Below are positions 18,245 to 27,838 of a stretch of 64,000 nucleotides of DNA, one piece after another; the first letter of the stretch is position 1; every line of letters starts with the position of its first letter. The stretch comes from Leptolyngbya sp. BL0902. GTDB lineage: Bacteria; Cyanobacteriota; Cyanobacteriia; Phormidesmidales; Phormidesmidaceae. Where the stretch lies: NCBI RefSeq assembly GCF_016403105.1, contig NZ_CP046155.1, forward strand, positions 1,426,001-1,490,000, given 5' to 3'. The notes under the pieces are model-generated. The model was not told where the DNA came from. It made no database searches and saw only the letters and a program-made list of their open reading frames with translations. Both the position numbers and the translations under genes were made by a program.

Positions 18245-19378
18245 ATGATTACCGTTTACAGCGATCCCCAGCGGGCCACCCCTTGGCTGCATCGGGTGCG
18301 GGGGCAACGTCCGGCCCTGGCCCTGGTGCTAGGCTTCACCGAAACGGGGCTGATTCCCGGCATTTCCGCCGCTGGGGCTACCCCCGCAGATCGCCGCACC
18401 ACCGCCCTCGCCGATGCCGAATGGATGGTAAACGGCCCCCAACCGCACCCCACCTTTCCCCTGCCGCCCCTCCAAGCCGGAGCCTCTCCCGCCCTAATTT
18501 CGCGGGCGGTGATGGCCGGACAGGATATTCCCCTAACGGTGTTCAATGCCGGACTGCCCCAATCGCCCACCGTCGCCCATGTCGATTTGGGGGGACAACC
18601 TGCCCAATGCCTCACCACAGGCCAAGCCCTGCCCCTCGATGCCGTAAAGCACCTCTTTCAGGCAGGGCTGCACTGGGGCGAAACCCTCGCGGCGGATCCC
18701 ACCACGGGCTACCTGCTGCTGGCGGAATGCGTCGTTGGCGGCACAACCACGGCCCTTGCCCTGCTGCAAGGGTTAGGCATCGACGCCATGGATCGGGTCA
18801 ACAGCAGCCACCCCATCTGCAACCACGACCAAAAACGAGACATCGTGCAACAAGGACTGACCCAAGCCCGCCAGCACTGGGGGGAATCCTCACCCCACCC
18901 GCTAGAAGTCGTTGCCGCCCTAGGCGATCCCATGCAGCCTGTGGTCGCCGGAATGGCCCTCGCCGCTAGCCGCACCCAACCCGTGATGCTGGCCGGAGGC
19001 ACCCAAATGTTAGCTGTCTATGCCCTGATGACGGCCTTGGCCCAGGTTGATCACTTATCCTGGCACCCCGAAAACGTCGTCGTCGGCACCACCCGCTGGG
19101 TCGCCGCTGACCCCACCGGGGATACCGTAGGTCTAGCCCAAGCCATCAACGCCTGTCTGTTGGCAACGGAGCTATCCTTTGCCGACTCCCGCTTTGCCGC
19201 CCTCCGAGCCTACGAACAGGGCTTTGTCAAAGAAGGGGTGGGAGCCGGAGCCTGCGCCATTGCCGCCGAGCTGTATCAAAACTGGGGGCAATCGGAACTG
19301 CTAGCCGCCATTGAACAGGAACTCGCCCAAAAAGTTGAATTTGAAGGTCAGGCACTATTGCCAGAAGGGGCAAGTTAG
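18245..19378 (+). CDS. cobT: Nicotinate-nucleotide-dependent phosphoribosyltransferase CobT (UPF0284 type)
   Basis: A 377-residue protein of the UPF0284 family, the cyanobacterial and archaeal form of CobT, which activates the lower-ligand base for cobalamin synthesis. Visible features are LGFTETGLIPGISAAGATP near the N-terminus, ISRAVMAGQDIPLTVFNAGLP, ECVVGGTTTALALLQGLG, ALGDPMQPVVAGMA, MLAGGTQMLAVYAL and a C-terminal EGVGAGACAIAA. In cyanobacteria the product supports pseudocobalamin synthesis, where the base is adenine (family knowledge). Its 3' end overlaps the convergent DUF29 gene by 24 bp. No cobalamin riboswitch was seen. Confidence 0.88.
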   Translation: MITVYSDPQRATPWLHRVRGQRPALALVLGFTETGLIPGISAAGATPADRRTTALADAEWMVNGPQPHPTFPLPPLQAGASPALISRAVMAGQDIPLTVFNAGLPQSPTVAHVDLGGQPAQCLTTGQALPLDAVKHLFQAGLHWGETLAADPTTGYLLLAECVVGGTTTALALLQGLGIDAMDRVNSSHPICNHDQKRDIVQQGLTQARQHWGESSPHPLEVVAALGDPMQPVVAGMALAASRTQPVMLAGGTQMLAVYALMTALAQVDHLSWHPENVVVGTTRWVAADPTGDTVGLAQAINACLLATELSFADSRFAALRAYEQGFVKEGVGAGACAIAAELYQNWGQSELLAAIEQELAQKVEFEGQALLPEGAS

Positions 19379-19813
19379 CAGATCGTCCAAGGCTGAACTG
19401 AAGGGCCAATGATCGGGGAAAGGCACCTTAGCATAGTCCTCCCGTACTTCAGAAAGGGCGATGGTGTAAGCGTCCTCCACGACATCGGCAGCATAGTGAA
19501 CCAAGCTGGGGGATTGCTCTAGCAATAACCGCAGTTCTCGTCGCTGTTCTCGAAGGGTGACTTCCCAACCCCGATTATCGTAGGCGCTGTCGATGTAGAG
19601 GCATTTGAGCAAATGGGCCAACAGCACCACCAGCCGACTCTTAATCTCGCGCTTCTGGGATCGTCCCAAGGCGTCTAGCTCCACCACCAAGTTGTCAATA
19701 TCAAGGTGGCTGAAATCTCCAACCCGAAGCTGATTCGCCACCTGTTCTAGCCAAAGGGCAAAGTCTTGATCATAGAGCGATTTGGATAGGGAGGTCTGGG
19801 TCACAGGAGCCAC
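19355..19813 (-). CDS. DUF29 family protein
   Basis: A 152-residue protein with the DUF29 pattern: LYDQDFALWLEQVANQLR, DNLVVELDALGRSQKREIKSRL, LLAHLLKCLYID, WEVTLREQRRELRLLLEQSPSL, and a C-terminal Y-PFPDHWPFS(S). DUF29 proteins are very numerous in cyanobacteria and their function is not known. It converges with cobT, and the two coding regions share their last 24 bp. The ATG at 19813 gives MAPVTQTSLSKSLYDQDF; a shorter start is possible. Confidence 0.88.
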   Translation of the reverse strand: MAPVTQTSLSKSLYDQDFALWLEQVANQLRVGDFSHLDIDNLVVELDALGRSQKREIKSRLVVLLAHLLKCLYIDSAYDNRGWEVTLREQRRELRLLLEQSPSLVHYAADVVEDAYTIALSEVREDYAKVPFPDHWPFSSALDDLLTCPFWQ

Positions 19814-19854
19814 CTCAGGTTGGCCTTTAGCTCTAGGGTAGCCTGTGAAATCCT

Positions 19855-19898
19855 TGAAAAAACAGACCCAAATCCAGGAAACGGGGTTTGGGTCTGTC
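19855..19898 (-). terminator. Rho-independent terminator of ndhB
   Basis: On the minus strand ACAGACCCAAACC, a short loop and GGATTTGGGTCTGT form a stem of about 13 bp with one mismatch, followed by a run of six T. It lies about 30 bp beyond the ndhB stop and reads in the ndhB direction. Confidence 0.88.
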
Positions 19899-19929
19899 GT
19901 CGATATTCAGAATTTAGGGTTGAGCCGAT

Positions 19930-21489
19930 TTAGTTCAGGCCCTCTCCCAGGGCCACAGTATTGACCAGGTTGGTGCTGGCCACGGGGGTTTGCAGCATGG
20001 GCGTCTGCACCACGGCATTGTTAGCCAGGGTGAACAGGGGGTTCGACAAAATCCCGGCGAGGGAAGTGGCGACCAGGGCCAGAATCAGGCTAATTTGCAT
20101 GGGCCGCAGACCGGGCAGATCCCAGCGCACGGCGGGGTAGTTGTTCACCACGTCGGACATTTCCTGGGGTTCCTTCACCACCATCATCTTGATGACGCGG
20201 ATGTAGTAGTAGATGGAGATCACGCTGGTGACGAGGCCGACCAGCACGAGGCCGTAGGCTCCGGCTTGCCAGCCTGCCCAGAAGATGTAGATTTTGCCGA
20301 AGAAGCCCGCCATGGGCGGAATGCCGCCGAGGGACAGCAAGCAAATGCTGAGGCCCAGGGTGAGCAGGGGATCTTTTTGGTAGAGGCCGCTGTAGTCGCT
20401 GATTTGGTCGCTTCCGGTGCGTAGGGCAAACAAAATCACGCAGGTGAAGCCACCCAGATTCATGAACAGGTACACCAGCAGGTAGTAGATCAGGCTGGCG
20501 TAGCCCGCATCGGTGCCAACGACGAGGGCGATCATCAGGTAGCCCGCTTGGCCAATGGAGGAGTAGGCCAGGAGGCGCTTCATGCTGGTTTGGGCCAGGG
20601 CCACCACGTTGCCCAGCACCATGCTGAGGATGGCCAGGGCGGTGAAGACAAAGCGCCACTGTTCGGAGACGAGGGGGAAGGCTTCAATCAACAGGCGGAT
20701 GGCGAGGGCGAAGCCAGCGGTTTTGGAACCCACGGAGAGGAAGGCCACCACGGGAGTGGGGGAGCCTTCGTACACGTCGGGCGTCCACTGGTGGAAGGGC
20801 ACAGCGGCAATTTTGAAGGCGATCCCCGCAATCACAAACACCAGGGCGACAATCAGGCCGATGGGTGCTTCGCCGTCAACGTTGACGATGGTGTTGGCAA
20901 TTTCTGATAGCCGCGTTTCGCCACCGGAGAGTCCGTAGAGCAGGGACGATCCGTAGAGGAAAATCGCGGAGCTCGCCGCCCCAATCAGCAGATATTTCAG
21001 GGCCGCTTCGTTGGAGCGGGGGTCGCGCTTCATGTAGCCCGTCAGCAGGTAGGAGGCGATACTGAGGGTTTCTAGCGAGACAAAAATCATCACCAGTTCG
21101 TTGGCCCCGGAGAGGAACATCCCCCCCAGGGTGGCGGTGAACAGGATGACCAAAAATTCTGCTAGGGAGGTGCCGGACTGCTCCACGTAGCGAATAGACA
21201 TGGGCACCGTAAACACCGCTGACAGAACGATGATGCCCCGGAAAATAATACTGAGGTCATCGGCGTTGAAGCCGCCCAGGAAGCCGATGGGATCCGCTGC
21301 GCCCCACTGAAAGACCAAGGCCGCAATGGCCCCCAAACCGCCACCCATGGCAGCATAGGGAGTCCAGGCGGAGGAGGAACGCCCCTGAATTAAATCTCCT
21401 ACCAGCATCACCAGGATGGTGGCGACGATGATGCCCTCTGGCCAAATGGTGCCAGCATTAAGCTGGGCCGCAAGGCTCGCAAAATCCAT
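19930..21489 (-). CDS. ndhB: NAD(P)H-quinone oxidoreductase subunit 2 (NDH-1 subunit B)
   Basis: A 519-residue, 14-helix proton-pumping antiporter-like subunit of the thylakoid NDH-1 complex, used for respiration, cyclic electron flow and CO2 uptake. It shows [19 protein letters not shown] at the N-terminus, [21 protein letters not shown] with the conserved Glu, [36 protein letters not shown] and [15 protein letters not shown] with conserved Lys/His positions. The C-terminal part has [19 protein letters not shown]. The length equals that of other cyanobacterial NdhB. A terminator follows it; 455 bp upstream separate it from the divergent topA. Confidence 0.97.
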   Translation of the reverse strand: MDFASLAAQLNAGTIWPEGIIVATILVMLVGDLIQGRSSSAWTPYAAMGGGLGAIAALVFQWGAADPIGFLGGFNADDLSIIFRGIIVLSAVFTVPMSIRYVEQSGTSLAEFLVILFTATLGGMFLSGANELVMIFVSLETLSIASYLLTGYMKRDPRSNEAALKYLLIGAASSAIFLYGSSLLYGLSGGETRLSEIANTIVNVDGEAPIGLIVALVFVIAGIAFKIAAVPFHQWTPDVYEGSPTPVVAFLSVGSKTAGFALAIRLLIEAFPLVSEQWRFVFTALAILSMVLGNVVALAQTSMKRLLAYSSIGQAGYLMIALVVGTDAGYASLIYYLLVYLFMNLGGFTCVILFALRTGSDQISDYSGLYQKDPLLTLGLSICLLSLGGIPPMAGFFGKIYIFWAGWQAGAYGLVLVGLVTSVISIYYYIRVIKMMVVKEPQEMSDVVNNYPAVRWDLPGLRPMQISLILALVATSLAGILSNPLFTLANNAVVQTPMLQTPVASTNLVNTVALGEGLN

Positions 21490-21944
21490 GGGCGCTTCCC
21501 CTTGTCGATGACACGTTTACAAACCTACAACTGGCATATTATCGCGATCCTGCCCCGGTAGGCAGGGCCAAACAGGATTTTACGGCCCCTAGACGACGGT
21601 ACCCTATCTGAATTATTGATTAGATTGATTAGTGGTCGTAAATTCGACCTTTTTTACCCAGGAGCGTCCGATTTGCCCCTCACCCATGGCCATGCTCATT
21701 GGTTCATCACCTTGACCCTGACACCTGGGGGGCACCTCAGTGTTTGCCCATACGGGGGATAAGCTAAGGTGACGTTAGACCTGCGCGGCAATCATTAAGT
21801 TTTTTGGGGATTTGGAACTTTGCCCCCTAAAGCTGTGCATTAAAGTGGTTAACACCTGGGTCATGGTCTTTCTACAGGCTTTGCCCTCAGACTTTCCTCT
21901 CTCCCTCTCCGACCTCCGACTGCCATCCACGCGCCATCAGCCCT
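21490..21944. other. Divergent intergenic region ndhB/topA
   Basis: This 455-bp stretch holds no gene I can support; a 258-bp frame at 21812-22069 overlaps topA and has no family features. It is more AT-rich than its flanks and must contain the promoters of ndhB and topA. One clear feature is an exact 9-bp tandem repeat, ATTGATTAG twice, at 21615-21632. No hairpin terminator was seen. Confidence 0.6.
21615..21632. repeat. Exact 9-bp tandem repeat ATTGATTAG x2
   Basis: Two adjacent identical copies lie about 125 bp upstream of ndhB and 310 bp upstream of topA. They could be tandem regulator sites, but no known consensus matches. Confidence 0.5.
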
Positions 21945-24755
21945 ATGTCAACCCTTGTTATTGTCGAGTCGCCCACCAAGGCCAAAACCATTCGCAACTA
22001 CCTGCCACGGGGCTATCGGGTGGAGGCTTCCATGGGGCACGTGCGCGATTTGCCCCGGTCGGCCAGTGAAATTCCGCCGGAGGTGAAGGGGGAAAAGTGG
22101 GCGCAGTTGGGCGTTAACCCCGACGATAATTTTGCGCCGCTGTACATCATTCCCAGCGACAAGAAGAAGGTGGTCAAAACGCTCAAGGATGCCCTGAAGG
22201 ACGCCGACGAACTGGTACTGGCCACGGACGAAGACCGCGAGGGGGAAAGCATTAGCTGGCATCTGCTCCAGGTGTTGAACCCCAAGGTGCCCACCAAGCG
22301 CATGGTGTTCCACGAGATTACCCAGGAGGCGATCCAGTCGGCCCTAGAAAACTGCCGCACCATTGACGATCAGCTCGTCCATGCCCAGGAAACCCGCCGC
22401 ATTTTAGACCGCCTGGTGGGCTACACCCTGTCGCCGCTGCTGTGGAAAAAGATTGCTGGGGGACTGTCCGCCGGACGGGTGCAGTCGGTGGCGGTGAAGG
22501 TGGTGGTGAACCGCGAACAACAGCGCCGCGCCTTCCGCAAGGGTTCCTACTGGGATTTGAAGGCCAGCCTTCTGAAAGACAAAAGCGCCTTTGAGGCCAA
22601 GCTCTATTCCCTAGCGGGGACTCGCCTTGCCAACGGCAGCGACTTCGACGAATCTACCGGACAGATTATCGCTGGCCGAGAAGTGGTGCTGCTGGACGAA
22701 GCCCAGGCCCGTGACCTGCAAGCCCGGTTACTGGAAGGCGTGTGGACAGTCAGCAACCTGGAAGAACGGCCCAACACCCGCAAGCCCTCGCCCCCCTTCA
22801 CCACCTCCACCCTGCAACAGGAGGCCAACCGCAAGCTGCGCCTCTCCGCCCGCGACACCATGCGCGTAGCCCAAAACCTCTATGAGCAGGGCTACATCAC
22901 CTACATGCGTACCGACTCGGTGCATCTGTCTCAGCAGGCCATCGAAGCGGCGAGAAGCTGCGTAGAAACCAAGTACGGCAAGGAATACCTCAGCCCCAAA
23001 CCGCGCCAGTACGCCACCAAATCCAAGGGTGCCCAGGAGGCCCACGAAGCCATCCGCCCCGCTGGCAGCACCTTTAGAACGCCTGCCGAAACGGGCTTAA
23101 GTGGACGGGAACTCTCCCTATACGACCTGATCTGGAAGCGCACCGTCGCCAGCCAGATGGCCGAAGCTCGCCAAACCAACATCACCGCCTCGATTGAAGT
23201 GGAAGACGCCATCTTCCGGGCCACGGGCAAGCGGATTGATTTTCCCGGCTTCTTCCGGGCCTATGTGGAAGGTTCCGACGACCCCGATGCCGCCATCGAA
23301 GGCCAAGAGGTGCTGCTGCCCAACCTCAACACCGGGGATGCCCTGGGCTGCACCGACCTAGAGGCCATTGGCCACGAAACCCAGCCCCCCGCCCGCTACA
23401 CCGAAGCCACCCTGGTCAAAGTCTTAGAGAGCGAGGGCATCGGTCGGCCCAGTACCTACGCCACCGTCATCGGCACCATCATCGACCGGGGCTATGTGCG
23501 CCTGGTGAACAACAGCCTGATCCCCACCTTCACCGCCTTTGCCGTCACCGCCCTGCTAGAGCAAAACTTCCCCGACCTAGTGGACGTTCACTTCACCGCC
23601 CGGATGGAGCAAACCCTGGACGATATTTCCACGGGTGGAGTGGATTGGCTACCTTACCTGAAGGAGTTTTACAGCGGAGATAAGGGGCTAGAAACCCAAG
23701 TCCACACCCGCGAAACCCAGATTGACCCCACCGCCGCCCGTACCGTCGTCCTCGATGACCTAGAGGCCAAAGTCCGTATCGGTCGCTATGGCCCCTACAT
23801 CGAAATTGGCGACGGCGAAGAATCCGTGCGGGCCTCCATCCCCGCCGATGTGCCCCCCGCCGATTTGGACGAGGAACAGATCGAGCGCATCATTAAACAA
23901 AAGGTGGAAGGCCCTGATAAAGTCGGCCTCCATCCCGACACCGGGGAACCGATTTTCCTGCGCATCGGCCCCTACGGCCCCTACGTGCAGCTCGGTGAAG
24001 CCACCGACGACAACCCCAAACCCAAACGCGCCTCTCTACCCAAGGGCATGAAGGCCGAGGACATCACCCTAGAATCGGCGGTGGGTCTGCTGCGGTTGCC
24101 GCGCCTCCTGGGCGAACATCCTGAAACGGGCAAGCCCATCAAAGCTAGCCAAGGCCGCTTTGGCCCCTACGTCATCCACGATCAAGGCAAGGACGGCAAA
24201 GACTATCGCTCCATCAAGGGCGATGACGACGTGCTGACGATTTCCCTAGAGCGGGCGCTGGAACTGCTGGCCCAGCCCAAAACCGGACGCGGACGGGGCA
24301 AAGCCACCCCCCTGAAGGAACTGGGCAACCACCCCGACGATGGCGAACTGATCGCCGTGTTCAACGGCCCCTACGGCCACTACGTGAAGCACGGCAAGGT
24401 GAATGCCTCCGTGCCCGAAGGGGTGGAATTGGAGAGCATCACCGTGGAGCAAGCCCTGGAATGGATCGCTGCCAAGGCCAAAACCAAGGGCGGCAAAGCC
24501 AAGAAAGGCAGTACCGCTAAATCCGGTACCAGCAAGTCCGGCACGACCAAATCTGGCACCACGAAAAAGAGCACCAAAACCGGGACAACCGCCCGAACCA
24601 CCAAAACGGCGGCGGCGAGTAAGGCTTCGGGCACCAAACGCACCACCAAAGCCACCACCACCAAAGCCACCACCACCAAAACCTCAACGACGAAAAAATC
24701 CACCACCCGAAAATCGACTTCAGCCAAGGACGATGCAGCGGATTCTAGTGATTAG
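21945..24755 (+). CDS. topA: DNA topoisomerase I
   Basis: A 936-residue type IA topoisomerase that relaxes negative supercoils. The TOPRIM domain begins at [15 protein letters not shown] and has the acidic [13 protein letters not shown] motif. The 5Y-CAP-like region contains [14 protein letters not shown] with the catalytic tyrosine near residue 320, preceded by [12 protein letters not shown], and [15 protein letters not shown] follows. The C-terminal third has repeated 'GRxGPYxxIGDGE/ [10 protein letters not shown] / [10 protein letters not shown] / [10 protein letters not shown]' units in place of classic four-Cys zinc fingers, as is usual in cyanobacteria. The final 80 residues or so are almost only Lys, Thr, Ser, Ala and Gly, a basic low-complexity tail. 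Part of that tail's DNA is repeated after the next gene, ogt. Confidence 0.97.
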   Translation: MSTLVIVESPTKAKTIRNYLPRGYRVEASMGHVRDLPRSASEIPPEVKGEKWAQLGVNPDDNFAPLYIIPSDKKKVVKTLKDALKDADELVLATDEDREGESISWHLLQVLNPKVPTKRMVFHEITQEAIQSALENCRTIDDQLVHAQETRRILDRLVGYTLSPLLWKKIAGGLSAGRVQSVAVKVVVNREQQRRAFRKGSYWDLKASLLKDKSAFEAKLYSLAGTRLANGSDFDESTGQIIAGREVVLLDEAQARDLQARLLEGVWTVSNLEERPNTRKPSPPFTTSTLQQEANRKLRLSARDTMRVAQNLYEQGYITYMRTDSVHLSQQAIEAARSCVETKYGKEYLSPKPRQYATKSKGAQEAHEAIRPAGSTFRTPAETGLSGRELSLYDLIWKRTVASQMAEARQTNITASIEVEDAIFRATGKRIDFPGFFRAYVEGSDDPDAAIEGQEVLLPNLNTGDALGCTDLEAIGHETQPPARYTEATLVKVLESEGIGRPSTYATVIGTIIDRGYVRLVNNSLIPTFTAFAVTALLEQNFPDLVDVHFTARMEQTLDDISTGGVDWLPYLKEFYSGDKGLETQVHTRETQIDPTAARTVVLDDLEAKVRIGRYGPYIEIGDGEESVRASIPADVPPADLDEEQIERIIKQKVEGPDKVGLHPDTGEPIFLRIGPYGPYVQLGEATDDNPKPKRASLPKGMKAEDITLESAVGLLRLPRLLGEHPETGKPIKASQGRFGPYVIHDQGKDGKDYRSIKGDDDVLTISLERALELLAQPKTGRGRGKATPLKELGNHPDDGELIAVFNGPYGHYVKHGKVNASVPEGVELESITVEQALEWIAAKAKTKGGKAKKGSTAKSGTSKSGTTKSGTTKKSTKTGTTARTTKTAAASKASGTKRTTKATTTKATTTKTSTTKKSTTRKSTSAKDDAADSSD
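24513..24551. repeat. Direct repeat copy 1 (in the topA tail)
   Basis: Bases 24513-24538 are identical over 26 bp to 25378-25403, and similarity continues for about 13 bp with three mismatches. A preceding AAAGGCA is also shared. Copy 1 is in frame in the Ser/Thr/Lys tail of topA. Confidence 0.88.
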
Positions 24756-24839
24756 AGCGTTGATGGATGCTCCTTTAAATCTGGTCGTCGGGTGCATTAG
24801 CAGCCCATCCATTGCGGTTAATCTTTAAGGATTACTCTG

Positions 24840-25385
24840 ATGCCCCAATGCACCGACAATGGAGATATTGGGCATCCGCCTTCTTTTTTTACGTTCTACG
24901 AAAGCCCCATTCAAGTCCTACGGCTCGTCTCCGATGGGCAATCCTTGATTGGGCTTTACTTGGCATCGGCAAAGCATGACCGGATGGCTCAAGGCGATTG
25001 GGTCGAAGATGCATCCGTCGATCCCTTTCCCGCCGCCAAACAACAACTGACTGCCTATTTTTCGGGTACCTTGATGGAGTTTGACCTGCCGTTGAAAATG
25101 CCAGGAACGGTCTTTCAGCAGCGGGTTTGGGACGCCCTCAAAACTATTCCCTACGGCACAACGATGTCCTACGGCGAGGTGGCCCAACATATCGGACAAC
25201 CCAAGGCATCCCGTGCGGTGGGTCTAGCCAATGGACGCAATCCCGTATCAATCATTGTTCCCTGTCATCGTGTGATTGGGGCCAGCGGTAAGTTAACGGG
25301 ATATGGCGGTGGCCTTGAACACAAACAGTGGTTACTCACCCATGAGTGCCTAACCCGGATGAAAGGCATAGAGCCGCACCGCTAA
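24840..25385 (+). CDS. ogt: Methylated-DNA--protein-cysteine methyltransferase
   Basis: A 181-residue suicide repair protein that removes alkyl groups from O6-alkylguanine. The active-site motif IIVPCHRVIG is at about residues 138-147. FQQRVWDALKTIPYGTTMSYGEVAQHIGQPKASRAVGLANG-type text precedes it, in two parts of the DNA-binding helix-turn-helix, and KLTGYGGGLEHKQWLL follows. The N-terminal ribonuclease-H-like domain is present. The ATG at 24840 has AAGG nine bases upstream. Its stop codon (TAA 25383-25385) lies inside a duplicated fragment of the topA tail. Confidence 0.93.
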   Translation: MPQCTDNGDIGHPPSFFTFYESPIQVLRLVSDGQSLIGLYLASAKHDRMAQGDWVEDASVDPFPAAKQQLTAYFSGTLMEFDLPLKMPGTVFQQRVWDALKTIPYGTTMSYGEVAQHIGQPKASRAVGLANGRNPVSIIVPCHRVIGASGKLTGYGGGLEHKQWLLTHECLTRMKGIEPHR

Positions 25386-25416
25386 ATCCGGTACCAGCAA
25401 GTCTGGCGCGACAAAA
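25378..25416. repeat. Direct repeat copy 2 (spanning the ogt stop codon)
   Basis: Identical over 26 bp to the topA tail at 24513-24538 and then diverging. It supplies the last codons and the stop of ogt in a different frame from topA. The two copies flank about 840 bp that contain the topA 3' end and ogt. Confidence 0.88.
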
Positions 25417-25471
25417 TTCTGAATAGCACCCCAGCCTAACCTCGACACGATTGGTTGAACCCGCCGCAAGG

Positions 25472-26653
25472 TTAGAAATAGTCGTATTCCTGGATGGGGT
25501 TAGCTGGGTCGGGGGCAAAGGCTAGCCACAGGGGAAACTGAAGCAGGGCGAGGCTAATCACCGATTCTGCTTCATCTACCACAATGAGGGGCAGGCCCCC
25601 TTCAGACCGGATGCGGTCGGCCCGTTGGGCGAGGGGTTCTGGGGCGTCAAACAGCATGAGCCCTTGGCCTGTGCCAAAATCGGCCCGCGATACGCCCAGG
25701 CAATCTTGTAGGCCGCGCCGCCATTCCCCCAGTCGCTCCGGGCTGTTGGAGAGCACCAGCGTCCGCAGGCGTGGGCCGTAGAGGGTGTGCAAAATTGAAA
25801 TCGCCGCCGAGGCCACTAGCACATTCTGCAAACGGCTGCCCATGCTTTTTACGGCACCGCGTCCGCCCTGGGCAAAAAACCAGTTCGACACCCGCTCAGC
25901 GTGGATTGGCTCGAAGGTGCGCCGCAGTTGCCACACGGGGCCATAGTAGTCGGGTCGCATCCGGTACTGATCCAGCAGGCTCCGTACTCGGTCGGTTTGG
26001 TCTTGGAAGGCGGTGGGGGCAAAGCCTAGGGAGGAGGGGGCCTCCCCAGGTGGCTGATCCGGTGCTGAAGGACGAGGGCGACGGCCAGCCCCAGCCTGAA
26101 TCACCTCTGGTTCTCGCGGAGGGGCGGCGGCGGGGGCCATATCCAACTGTTCGGCGGCGGTGGCCAAATCCTGCAAGCTGCCCACGAGGTAGTCTTTAAA
26201 GCCCTGCACCCGCACCGCCAAATCTTGAGAAGCCCCGGCAAAGGTCGTCCGCATTTCTGCTTGAATGCGCTCCTGGCGACGCTCCAGCTTTTCAATCTCC
26301 AGTTGCAGGGTGCGTTTGCGCTGCTCTAGATCGGCGGTGCCCTGCTCTACCATGCGGCTGAGGTCGCTTTGGATTTTCTTGAACTGATCCTGGGTCAGAC
26401 GGTTGTAGGTGGCTTGCAGATCGGCAATGCTGCGCTTCAGATCGGCCTCCTGCTGCTTCAGGCTGTCCATGCGGCTGCTCCAGTCTGACCGAAAGCCCTC
26501 CGAGCGCAACCCCTCCGATGACGATCCTGCCGACCCGATCCCCTCCGAACGCAGACCCGAAAAGTCCACTGAAGCTGCGCTGCCGCCCTCGCCGCTGGGG
26601 CTACCTTCGGTGGATGACGTCGCTGGGGAAAACTCGTCGGGGGTCATAGACAT
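25472..26653 (-). CDS. DUF3086 domain protein with coiled coil
   Basis: A 393-residue protein. Residues 1-55 are Ser/Gly/Glu-rich with a repeated 'LRSEGxxS' motif. Residues 60-150 form a long coiled coil (SLKQQEADLKRSIADLQATY, QRKRTLQLEIEKLERRQERI). The C-terminal 190 residues carry the cyanobacterial DUF3086 domain (DQYRMRPDYYGPVWQLRRTF, NVLVASAAISILHTLYGPRL, ALLQFPLWLAFAPDP). Function is unknown. Its start is 3 bp after the DUF3119 stop, so the two small unknown genes form one unit. Confidence 0.82.
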   Translation of the reverse strand: MSMTPDEFSPATSSTEGSPSGEGGSAASVDFSGLRSEGIGSAGSSSEGLRSEGFRSDWSSRMDSLKQQEADLKRSIADLQATYNRLTQDQFKKIQSDLSRMVEQGTADLEQRKRTLQLEIEKLERRQERIQAEMRTTFAGASQDLAVRVQGFKDYLVGSLQDLATAAEQLDMAPAAAPPREPEVIQAGAGRRPRPSAPDQPPGEAPSSLGFAPTAFQDQTDRVRSLLDQYRMRPDYYGPVWQLRRTFEPIHAERVSNWFFAQGGRGAVKSMGSRLQNVLVASAAISILHTLYGPRLRTLVLSNSPERLGEWRRGLQDCLGVSRADFGTGQGLMLFDAPEPLAQRADRIRSEGGLPLIVVDEAESVISLALLQFPLWLAFAPDPANPIQEYDYF

Positions 26654-26656
26654 GCT

Positions 26657-27046
26657 TTAGAGAGAACAGTGGGTTTCTAGGGCAGCTTTCAGTTGGCTGG
26701 GGCTAAAGATAATGGGCAAAAAGTGAATGCTTTTCACTTCCCGAAAGTAAAACAAAATGGGTACCGGGGGCCAAAAAATTTCCCAGTGCTCCCAGTCGGC
26801 GTAGGGAAATTGGCGAATTTGTTTTTCCCCGCGATAGATATCTAGGGCCGTGTCGGTGAACCGCAGCCGCAGGGTGAGGGCCTGAATGCCTAAAAATAAG
26901 CCAAAGAGACCGACCACACCGCCCAGCCACAGGTTAACCACAGCCAGCGGTATCGCCAGCCCTACTAAGGCTAGGGGAATGCGGTAGCTGGGGGCCAGTT
27001 CAGTGACAGAGGAGGCTAGGGGGGTATCCGTTGGAGAAGAAACCAT
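26657..27046 (-). CDS. DUF3119 family membrane protein
   Basis: About 129 residues from the ATG at 27046 (a TTG frame begins at 27064). Two hydrophobic helices (IPLALVGLAIPLAVVNLWLG, VVGLFGLFLGIQALTL) are followed by a PH-like C-terminal half: LRLRFTDTALDIYRGEKQIR, PYADWEHWEIFWPPVPILFYFREVKSIHFLPIIF in two pieces. This is the DUF3119 pattern, found only in cyanobacteria and plastids, with no established function. It is directly upstream of the DUF3086 gene, a conserved pairing as far as I recall. Confidence 0.8.
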   Translation of the reverse strand: MVSSPTDTPLASSVTELAPSYRIPLALVGLAIPLAVVNLWLGGVVGLFGLFLGIQALTLRLRFTDTALDIYRGEKQIRQFPYADWEHWEIFWPPVPILFYFREVKSIHFLPIIFSPSQLKAALETHCSL

Positions 27047-27159
27047 CGCCAGGGGGTGCAACAACTTTTCCAGTATATCGCTGACGTCTCTCCCGGCGGT
27101 TGCTCCCCAAATCCCCCTGGGTCTTGACTGAGCCCCCCTGGGTCTCGTTCGCCCGTAGC

Positions 27160-27630
27160 TTAGCTTTGACCAAATTCTGCCTGGAGGGCGTCGTCCGAGT
27201 CATCGGCGATGGTGGCAACGATGGTCATCAACCGGGAGATTTCGGCAGCGGAAATGTCCTGGAGGATTCGGCTGGAAATCACCAATACCTGATTACCCGA
27301 TAGGCCAAAGCGAGCCTCTAGGGTTTCGTAGCAGTTTTTTTCGAGCAGGGTTTTCATCAGTCGGGGTTCGTCCTTGGCGGGCAGCGTCAACACCGGAGAC
27401 CAAACCGTAAGGGTATCGGAGGCTGTTTCCCCCGTGAGTTGGACATAGACACGAACGCTGCCGTATTGGAATGTCCACAGGTGCCCTTGGTCGTTTTTTT
27501 GGACGCGGGGGCCATCCCCCTGATCTAAGCTAGTCAGCACCGCCTCAATGGTTTCAATGTAGGAGGTGCTTTCCGTGGCATCATCGGGGCTAGGGGCCGA
27601 CAGATCGAGTTCTACGGTGTTGGCAGTCAT
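27160..27630 (-). CDS. YbjN-domain (T3SS-chaperone-like fold) protein
   Basis: About 156 residues from the ATG at 27630. It has the alpha/beta layout of YbjN proteins: SYIETIEAVLTSLDQ, a central strand pair (HLWTFQYGSVRVYVQL, DTLTVWSPVLTLP), then LMKTLLEKNCYETLEARFGL and QVLVISSRILQDISAAEISRL. Such proteins are common in cyanobacteria; the fold resembles type III secretion chaperones but there is no such system here. The precise role is unknown. Confidence 0.7.
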   Translation of the reverse strand: MTANTVELDLSAPSPDDATESTSYIETIEAVLTSLDQGDGPRVQKNDQGHLWTFQYGSVRVYVQLTGETASDTLTVWSPVLTLPAKDEPRLMKTLLEKNCYETLEARFGLSGNQVLVISSRILQDISAAEISRLMTIVATIADDSDDALQAEFGQS

Positions 27631-27838
27631 TACACAAGCTTCCATCTAGGCGGTCACACGCCGATGATAGCGCCCATCCCCCAGCCCCAAACACCACTTC
27701 GCAGTAAATTGAGACAGAAACAGCGCAACCGCCGCCGGAGGCAGGGGACGCACCGCCCCGATATCCGCAAAACCCGCTGGGAGCTTTGTCTTCTGGCTCA
27801 CCCTCCTCAAGGGGGTGAGCCGCTAAACTAAGACGACT

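Noticed and set aside
17926-18969. 347-codon plus-strand frame across DUF2232 and cobT
   Set aside because: Out-of-frame reading of two well-supported genes; Arg/Pro/His-rich with no domain.
21812-22069. 85-codon frame overlapping the topA start
   Set aside because: Runs through the topA 5' end in another frame with no family features; the topA start has the correct TOPRIM N-terminus.
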